From the NCBI RefSeq assembly GCF_015207505.1, contig NZ_JADEWT010000047.1, forward strand, positions 1 to 46,036: a stretch of DNA of 46,036 bases, read 5' to 3'. The notes under the pieces are model-generated. The model was not told the DNA's origin and did not search any database. It saw only the letters and a program-made list of their open reading frames with translations. The DNA is from Tychonema sp. LEGE 06208 (GTDB lineage: Bacteria > Cyanobacteriota > Cyanobacteriia > Cyanobacteriales > Microcoleaceae). Both the position numbers and the translations under genes were made by a program. This document shows, piece by piece, positions 40,767 through 46,036 of the stretch (within the stretch, counting starts at the first letter, position 1; each line of letters begins with the position of its first letter).

Positions 40767-42239
40767 TCAAACTGCTTCCTGCATTGCCAATAACCTGCTA
40801 GTTTCAGACTTCTGCTGCCTGATTGGTAGCGAAATTACAAACTCAGTACCTTCTCCAACTCTCGAAAGGCACTCCAAGCTGCCACAGTGCTTTTCTCGAA
40901 CAATCTCGCAGCTAATTGATAACCCTAAACCCGTTCCTTTACCGGCGGGTTTCGTGGTGAAAAAGTGGTTAAATATTTTAGACTTGACTTCTTCAGTCAT
41001 TCCAGCGCCGTTGTCCGAAATGCGGATGATTACCCGATCGCCCTCCGCGACTTCCGTGCTAATCTCAATTGTAGGACAGCCTCTGTGACAATTCAAAACA
41101 CCCGCATTAGAACTATCTCGCAAAACATCAATGGCATTGCTGATAATATTCATAAACACCTGATTTAATTGCCCTGCATAACATTCTACCAGCGGCAAAT
41201 TCCCGTAATCTTTAATCAATTCGATACCCGGAAGTTTGCCGTTCGCTTTCAGTCGGTGCTGGAGAATTAACAGAGTGCTGTCGATTCCTTCGTGAATCGA
41301 AGCCACACTCATGCCATCTTTATCCAAACGCGAAAAATTACGCATCGACGAAACAATCGCGCAAATTCTGTCAGTTCCTACCTTCATTGAAGTAATTAGT
41401 TTGGGCAAATCTTCGCTGAGAAAATTTAATTCTACTGTCTGAATTTTCTCCTGAATTTCTTCTACCGGATTCGGATAATGTTCGCCGTAGAGGTTGACCA
41501 AACGCAACAAATCTTCAACATAATTGCGGGCGTAGGCGATGTTCGCATCAATAAAGTTGATGGGGTTGTTAATTTCGTGGGCAATTCCTGCTGTCAATTC
41601 ACCCAAAGCTGATAATTTTTCGGTATGTACTAATTGAGCTTGACTTTCCTGAAGTTTTTGCAAAGCTCGCTCTAATTCTCGGGCTTTTATTCTCAATTCT
41701 GCTTCAGATTGTTGCAGAGCTTTTTTAGCTTTTTTTCGCTCTTGAACTTCTTTAATTAAATAATTATTTGCTCGGGAAAGTTTGCCAGTTCTTGCTTGCA
41801 CTCGCTGTTCCAATAATTCGGCTAGTTCAGCCAGTGCTGTCTCAGCTTTCCGGCGTTCTGCAATTTCATTTTCTAATGCTAAATTTGCGGCTTCTAGCCT
41901 TGCTGGGCTGGGAAGTGCCAGTGCAAAAGGCATCAATGTTAACAGCAACAAAACTGAACTCCCAGCGACAAAAGCCGTAATTGCTTTCATGAATTGTGAG
42001 ACTAAAGATTCAGGAAACCACAGATACCATGTTTGAATTACGTGAATTGTGCCGCAGGCGACGAAGAATGCTCCGAATACCAGAAACATCCACTGAAACG
42101 GGATATCTCGCCCTTTGTAAAGCGAGTAAACCAGCATTGTGGGAATTGCATAATAGGAAATTACGATGATAACTTGCAGCCATTCCGAATTAAAAAATCC
42201 AGAGTTTGCTGACACCGTAGCAATTGCTAAGTCAATCAT
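40767..42239 (-). CDS. Histidine kinase with an ethylene-receptor-like membrane domain
   Basis: Protein of 490 residues. Three N-terminal helices (about 20-42, 48-70, 80-103) match the ethylene-binding domain of plant ETR1 and cyanobacterial Etr1. Tyr29, Ile32 and Pro33 (SYYAIP) and Cys62/His66 (FVACGTIH) line up with ETR1 Tyr32, Ile35, Pro36 and the Cu(I) ligands Cys65/His69. ETR1 Asp25 is Gln22 here. A long coiled coil follows (about 115-215), with no GAF domain, then a kinase with H box GELTAGIAHEINNP, an N box (MNIISNAIDVL) and GKGTGLGLSI. ATG 42239 is chosen because AAGGA lies six bases upstream; an earlier TTG is weaker. It is transcribed alone, without a paired regulator. Cu(I) binding is inferred from the conserved Cys/His; ethylene binding needs testing. 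Confidence 0.85.
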   Translation of the reverse strand: MIDLAIATVSANSGFFNSEWLQVIIVISYYAIPTMLVYSLYKGRDIPFQWMFLVFGAFFVACGTIHVIQTWYLWFPESLVSQFMKAITAFVAGSSVLLLLTLMPFALALPSPARLEAANLALENEIAERRKAETALAELAELLEQRVQARTGKLSRANNYLIKEVQERKKAKKALQQSEAELRIKARELERALQKLQESQAQLVHTEKLSALGELTAGIAHEINNPINFIDANIAYARNYVEDLLRLVNLYGEHYPNPVEEIQEKIQTVELNFLSEDLPKLITSMKVGTDRICAIVSSMRNFSRLDKDGMSVASIHEGIDSTLLILQHRLKANGKLPGIELIKDYGNLPLVECYAGQLNQVFMNIISNAIDVLRDSSNAGVLNCHRGCPTIEISTEVAEGDRVIIRISDNGAGMTEEVKSKIFNHFFTTKPAGKGTGLGLSISCEIVREKHCGSLECLSRVGEGTEFVISLPIRQQKSETSRLLAMQEAV

Positions 42240-42320
42240 AAACAATCCTTAGTTAATTTGAATTGGGTTTAAATCTCACTAATTTTAAGTTTCTAGATAG
42301 ATGCACCCTGTTGTTTGGAC

Positions 42321-43277
42321 TTAATTTCCTATTTCGTTACTCCTGTTTTTTGATTTGATTGGAAAAAATACTCTACCGCTCAAACTTTGGAGATAAATCC
42401 CACCCACGGTGATTAGAAAGACGAAATAAGCAAAGCCCTGCACCAAATAAAGTTTGTCCGTGTAGCCAAACATCGCGCTCAGCAACAAGCCGGGAAACTT
42501 TTCTTGGGGAAGCACTTTCGAGGTATTCCACACCATCGGCCCGAGAATGCAAGAGTGCTCTTTGGCAAATCTTTCGTAATAGAAACACATCCCTGCTGAC
42601 TCGCGATTGGCTTGCGATAAAATATTCACAGCGCTGTCAAATAATCCCAAAGTAGATACCACTAAACCCGCTACAATAAAGAGCAATAAAATGCCCATAT
42701 ACTTAAAAAATAGGCGGATATTAATTTTTACTCCCCATTTAAACAGCAGCACGCCAATTCCGGCGGCTGAAAGTATTCCTCCCAAAGCGCCGATGGCTGG
42801 AAGAAGGCCTTGTTGAAACTTAGCGACGACAAACAAAACGGTTTCAAATCCTTCGCGCAAAACGGCAATCAAAATTAAACTAAATACGCCCCAGCCTGCA
42901 TGAGATTTGTCCGTTAAGGCAGCACTTACTGCGCCTTCGACTTCGGCTTTCATAAATCGCGCTTGCTTGGTCATCCAGAGCAGCATCCAGCTCAGCATTG
43001 CTATTGCTAAAACTCCAAAACTTGCCTCTAGCAGAGATTCCATAATTGGTGCAAAGGGTTGATTGGATGCGGACAAAATTTGAATTGTCCAGCCAAACAG
43101 TACACCTATCAAAGCGCTGGCAATAAGTCCGACGGCGACACCGCCATAAACCCAAGGACTTAAATAACTTTGTCCCGATTTTTTGAGGCAAGCTAGAACG
43201 ATTCCAACAACTAAGGCGGCTTCTACTCCTTCGCGGAGGGTAATTACAAATGTGGGTAATGCTTCGCTGAAATTCAT
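42321..43277 (-). CDS. Ftr1-family iron permease
   Basis: Membrane permease of 318 residues with about seven helices. The two REGxE motifs of the Ftr1/EfeU family are present: FVITLREGVEAALVVG (residues 10-25) and IAVLREGFETVLFVV (about 134-148). Their acidic residues bind the iron ion during transport. In yeast Ftr1 works only with a copper ferroxidase. Here a Tat-exported multicopper oxidase lies two genes upstream on the same strand, with an exported His-containing lipoprotein between. ATG 43277 is preferred over the longer frame start at 43325 because the extra residues are repeat-encoded and MNFSEALPTFVITLREG matches the family. Two tandem heptamer/nonamer arrays lie directly upstream, in the leader or promoter. 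Confidence 0.93.
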   Translation of the reverse strand: MNFSEALPTFVITLREGVEAALVVGIVLACLKKSGQSYLSPWVYGGVAVGLIASALIGVLFGWTIQILSASNQPFAPIMESLLEASFGVLAIAMLSWMLLWMTKQARFMKAEVEGAVSAALTDKSHAGWGVFSLILIAVLREGFETVLFVVAKFQQGLLPAIGALGGILSAAGIGVLLFKWGVKINIRLFFKYMGILLLFIVAGLVVSTLGLFDSAVNILSQANRESAGMCFYYERFAKEHSCILGPMVWNTSKVLPQEKFPGLLLSAMFGYTDKLYLVQGFAYFVFLITVGGIYLQSLSGRVFFPIKSKNRSNEIGN

Positions 43278-43331
43278 TTTTTTAATTAGAAGGAATAAGG
43301 AAGAAGGAAGTTCGGCAACGAGCAATGTACG

Positions 43332-43376
43332 GGATGTAACGGATGTAACGGATGTAACGGATGTAACGGATGTAAG
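43332..43376. repeat. Nonamer GGATGTAAC x5
   Basis: Four perfect GGATGTAAC units and a fifth ending AAG, 55 bases upstream of the Ftr1 start. The unit is unrelated to the neighbouring heptamer. Confidence 0.9.
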
Positions 43377-43382
43377 TCCGTC

Positions 43383-43438
43383 GGAAGAAGGAAGAGGGAA
43401 GAGGGAAGAGGGAAGAGGGAAGAGGGAAGAGGGAAGAA
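43383..43438. repeat. Heptamer GGAAGAG x6 flanked by GGAAGAA
   Basis: Eight perfectly spaced 7-bp units: GGAAGAA, six GGAAGAG, GGAAGAA. This is an STRR-type array; GGAAGAA also occurs as its complement at 23485-23512. Confidence 0.9.
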
Positions 43439-43505
43439 GGCTTTAGTTATCCGGCGACTTAAGGAAGAAGGAAAAAGACTTACTTAATTTCGATAATATT
43501 TGAAA

Positions 43506-43541
43506 GGTTTGTAGTGCGGACTTAAGTCCGCACTACAAACC
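43506..43541. terminator. Perfect 36-bp palindrome with GGACTTAAGTCC core
   Basis: GGTTTGTAGTGCGGACTT and its exact complement, no spacer. It lies four bases after the stop codon of the leftward lipoprotein gene and is followed on that strand by TTTCAAA, so it may serve as terminator. It is the most regular member of the repeat family at 21759, 35627 and 38869. Confidence 0.65.
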
Positions 43542-43545
43542 GTTT

Positions 43546-44571
43546 TTAAGAGGCGGGTTTGAGCACTTTTTGGCTGTCGTTTTCGATCGCCTTAATGAGC
43601 ACGGCCACTTGTTCGGTGGTTTTTACCGGGGCTGGTGGCGCGATCGCAGTTGGCCAATTTGCCTTAAGTTCAGTCATGTTAGCAACAATTGCTTTGTCGA
43701 TATCCGGGTTAGTTTTAGCCACTTGAGCGGCAATATTTTGGTACAGGGTTTCCGCGTACATGACGAAACCCCGCGAATCTTGGTATTCAATAACTGCGGA
43801 AATTTTGCCGTTAGCAACTGCCGCTCCGTATTCGGAATTAGCTGTATCTAGCAAGCCGTTAATCACTTGCAGCACGAATTTCGGATCTTGGCGCTGCGCT
43901 TCGGGAAGGGCGGCAATTGCTCCATCTACAGCTTGCATTGATGTGTTAAATTCTGCATTTACTTCAGCCGGATCTTTTGCACCCGCTTTAATTAAATCCT
44001 GCAATTTAATTAAAGTTGTCTTGAATTCGGGAACTTTTCGCTCGTTTAGCTGGTCTTCCACATCGGCATAAATTTCTTCTACCGGGTGACCGATGTGCGG
44101 TTCGGCTTGGTCTGGTTTGCCTGCATCCAAGAGTTCTTTTGCTACCAAAAGATGCCCTTTCATCAAGCCAAGTTTAGTCATGTAGTCTACATCTTTAGCT
44201 TCCCCTGTGAGGACAACATCTTCAATAGTTACCATGTCTTTAATTTGGTCAAATTGGGCTTGATTAATGACATTTTTAGATACCAATTCTTCGGTTTTTC
44301 CGTAGGGGCGGCTGGCTTGAATTTTGTTAGAAAGTGCCGGAATTCCTAACTTGGCTTCGAGTTTATCTAACTCCGAAAGAATGGCGGTATTAATGTTAAT
44401 ACCGGGTTTGCCGCCGTGATTCATGCTGTGGCCGCTTGTTGCTGCGGTAGTAGCAGTGGGGGTGGGTGAGGCGGTGCTGCTGGTGTTGGTGGGGGTGGAA
44501 ACGCAACCAGTCAAAGCAACGAGGATGGCTGTAGCAGCGGCTGTCGGTAATTGACGAAAGGATGGTAACAT
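43546..44571 (-). CDS. Exported helix-hairpin-helix lipoprotein of an iron/copper locus
   Basis: Protein of 341 residues with a lipoprotein signal (ILVALTGC, Cys23) and a Thr/Ser/Pro linker containing SGHSMNHGG. A ComEA-like helix-hairpin-helix domain (about 55-120) follows, with ININTAILSELDKLEAKLGI and PYGKTEELVSKNVINQAQFD. The rest (about 125-341) is a helical domain with GHLLVAKELLDAGK and EPHIGHPVEEIYADVE, whose spaced His/Glu residues could bind metal. It is encoded between a multicopper oxidase and an Ftr1 permease, in the place held by EfeO/EfeM-type iron-binding proteins in other systems. I do not recognise the helical domain by name. A periplasmic iron-binding role is inferred from context; a DNA-binding role for the HhH part seems unlikely outside the cell unless in competence. 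Confidence 0.7.
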   Translation of the reverse strand: MLPSFRQLPTAAATAILVALTGCVSTPTNTSSTASPTPTATTAATSGHSMNHGGKPGININTAILSELDKLEAKLGIPALSNKIQASRPYGKTEELVSKNVINQAQFDQIKDMVTIEDVVLTGEAKDVDYMTKLGLMKGHLLVAKELLDAGKPDQAEPHIGHPVEEIYADVEDQLNERKVPEFKTTLIKLQDLIKAGAKDPAEVNAEFNTSMQAVDGAIAALPEAQRQDPKFVLQVINGLLDTANSEYGAAVANGKISAVIEYQDSRGFVMYAETLYQNIAAQVAKTNPDIDKAIVANMTELKANWPTAIAPPAPVKTTEQVAVLIKAIENDSQKVLKPAS

Positions 44572-44733
44572 GGCAGTTGATGATTTTTGGGTTGGGTGCA
44601 GTTTGACTCGCCTGTTATCAAGAAAGTTTCTTAATTATTTGCGAGTTAATGATTCTACCTATTTAGGATAAATTTTGGTAGATAATTTAAGACTTTCTTA
44701 ACTAAAATCGGCGCAGATCGATCGCGATTTGGG

Positions 44734-45738
44734 TTAAGCGATGACTTCAAATAAACCCATGCAGCCTGCTTCGGCGATCGCATCTTGATGGGGATGAAAC
44801 ATATATTTTCCGCCGTAGCTGTAGCTAAATTCTAAAATATGTCGTTCAGCTACTCCCATTGTAATGACATCTGTTTTCTCGCTGGGTGTTAAAGTCATTC
44901 CCGTGCGATATAGGTCAAAAAAATTGGCGTGCAGGTGAAAAGTCACGGCTGATTCATACTCAATCATGTTCATTACATACAGCCGGATAAGCTGATTTTT
45001 GTAAATCTGGATCGGGTTTTTCATATAATAATTGGGTATTCCGTTAAAAGCGTAAAGCTCATTTTTTTGTTTGTCGTTTACGTCGTAACCTCCCATGATT
45101 AACAGAATTTCGTCTGCTGGTGGGCGAGGTTTTGGCGGATCGACAATGAACATTCCATAAAGTCCTTTACCGATGTGGCGGGTCACTGGGGCAATGTGAC
45201 AGTGATATAGATGCACGCCATAGGGAAGTGCGTCGAACTCATAGATAAACGCAGAGCCGTTTCGGATCGGTTTAACGCCGTCCATTTCTACGGGATGAAC
45301 GCCGTGGAAGTGCAGCGAATGAGAATGTCCGGCTTTGTTAGAAAAAATGACCCGGATGCGATCGCCCTCAGTTGCTCTCAATGTCGGCCCGGGCACGCGA
45401 TTGTTCACATTCCAAGTGTTGAAACTAACGGCGCTGTTAAGTTGGACGATCGATGTGTTCGCTTCCATGCGAAATTCCCGCACCGTGCGCCCGTTTTCCC
45501 GCGTCACCGTGCCGTAATCAAAATCCCGCGCAATTTGCATCGGATTGATCGTGCTAGCTGCGACTGGATCGGCAGCCATTGGCGGTATTCTCGGTGCAGC
45601 CGATCGCTTTTGGGTAAAATTTTGCAGTGCGATCGCGCCGGACGCTACCCCAGCACCAGCTATTCCTAGCTGTAGGAGTTGGCGGCGAGTCCAGTACCCC
45701 GGCTTTTTGCTCGCGGAGCGATCGGATAAGTCTGCCAT
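44734..45738 (-). CDS. Tat-exported two-domain multicopper oxidase
   Basis: Protein of 334 residues with a twin-arginine signal (TRRQLLQLGIAGAGVASGAI), so it folds with its copper in the cytoplasm and is then exported. Domain 1 has HSLHFHGVH (copper ligands) and VHLYHCHIAPVTRHIGKGLYGMF, whose Cys-His-Met pattern makes a type 1 site. Domain 2 has TFHLHANFF and MFHPHQDAIAEAGCMGLFEV. The layout is that of two-domain laccase/nitrite-reductase-like oxidases. Ferroxidase or cuprous oxidase activity would fit its neighbours, an Ftr1 permease downstream and copper genes beside. A TTTCAT box lies 109-125 bases upstream (45847-45863), but in the opposite orientation. Family is firm; the true substrate is inferred. 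Confidence 0.9.
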   Translation of the reverse strand: MADLSDRSASKKPGYWTRRQLLQLGIAGAGVASGAIALQNFTQKRSAAPRIPPMAADPVAASTINPMQIARDFDYGTVTRENGRTVREFRMEANTSIVQLNSAVSFNTWNVNNRVPGPTLRATEGDRIRVIFSNKAGHSHSLHFHGVHPVEMDGVKPIRNGSAFIYEFDALPYGVHLYHCHIAPVTRHIGKGLYGMFIVDPPKPRPPADEILLIMGGYDVNDKQKNELYAFNGIPNYYMKNPIQIYKNQLIRLYVMNMIEYESAVTFHLHANFFDLYRTGMTLTPSEKTDVITMGVAERHILEFSYSYGGKYMFHPHQDAIAEAGCMGLFEVIA

Positions 45739-45846
45739 ACTTCTTGATAATTATTCTCAAAACTTGGGCTGCATCCGAGTATAAGACATTTTTAGCTTAT
45801 TGTCAATTTATGTCAACTGTTATTTTTTTATGCGAACTCAAGAAAT

Positions 45847-45863
45847 TTCATAACGATTTCATT
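45847..45863 (+). promoter_or_regulatory. TTTCAT-N5-TTTCAT box upstream of the multicopper oxidase
   Basis: TTTCATAACGATTTCAT, half-sites 11 bases apart, then GTGTGTCAAC, similar to the site at 39531. It points away from the multicopper oxidase gene, so it may serve a rightward gene beyond the window, or both. Confidence 0.6.
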
Positions 45864-46036
45864 TAAGTGTGTCAACTTATATGTTGGGGGTTAGCGCTGG
45901 CGGCAGCTAATAAGCTGTTGTGCAAATAAACATTGTATATTTTGATGACAATCAAAAATCGTCAAATTCTCTCCCCCTCTCCCCTGATCCCCATCGGACC
46001 CTCAATCGCCATACACAATCTATATGAGCAACAGCT
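45864..46036. other. Right edge, no gene seen
   Basis: AT-rich DNA followed by a C-rich stretch (about 45970-46000). It could hold the promoter or leader of a rightward gene outside the window. Confidence 0.4.

Noticed and set aside
40543-40770. 75-codon minus-strand frame after the ethylene-receptor-like kinase
   Set aside because: No ribosome site, domain or biased composition; it appears to be open by chance.
43183-43446. Plus-strand frame with DVT and EEGRGKR repeats
   Set aside because: It is the translation of the GGATGTAAC and GGAAGAG arrays and overlaps the Ftr1 gene on the other strand.

Overview
The window looks like chromosome of a filamentous, non-unicellular cyanobacterium of the Oscillatoria/Microcoleus type. 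The evidence is the very frequent GCGATCGC (HIP1) octamer, many heptanucleotide tandem repeats, a small protein resembling the photosystem II assembly factor Psb35, a plant-type ferredoxin, an Atx1-type copper chaperone and a ChaB/low-temperature-induced protein. The genus is an inference.

Layout. 0.2-3.6 kb: a ChaB-domain stress protein, a DUF433/DUF5615 antitoxin-toxin-like pair, a polysaccharide deacetylase and an exported DUF6263-like protein. 3.6-5.6 kb: a wreck made of a 97-bp MITE-like element, a decayed ISAs1-type insertion sequence with intact 16-bp ends, and the AAA-ATPase gene it truncated. 5.6-12.2 kb: an M28 peptidase, a fused 5-oxoprolinase and a convergent, overlapping TcmP/three-Cys (DUF5131) pair. 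12.4-18.5 kb: a sigma-factor-like protein, a ferredoxin, a trehalose synthase-maltokinase fusion, a Psb35-like gene behind an HLR1 box, and a second, broken DUF433/DUF5615 pair. 18.5-25.4 kb: an unusually long ClpB, an MBOAT acyltransferase with an SGNH/DUF459 partner, and glyoxalase I.

25.5-45.9 kb is dominated by metal homeostasis. One block is leftward: Atx1, a copper P-type ATPase and a cupredoxin. A rightward block holds a CopM-like DUF305 lipoprotein, a 65-residue peptide, an RND adaptor and permease, a CopRS-like two-component pair and a PAP2 phosphatase. Then come a small exported protein, an ethylene-receptor-like histidine kinase, and a leftward Ftr1 permease, helix-hairpin-helix lipoprotein and Tat-exported multicopper oxidase, which together suggest copper-dependent iron uptake. 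Five copies of a direct repeat TTTCAT-N5-TTTCAT (11-bp period) occur in this window, all found beside these metal genes, and look like the operator of the CopR-type regulator.

The non-coding DNA is unusually structured. It contains elements bounded by TATAGC...GCTATA with unrelated tandem repeats in the middle, a roughly 28-unit heptamer array abutting a start codon, palindromes with a GGACT(T/A)(T/A)AGTCC core, and several dispersed repeats that have been accepted in frame inside genes. No tRNA, rRNA or CRISPR array was seen. Starts were often moved inward from the longest open frame where a Shine-Dalgarno site or family alignment supported it.
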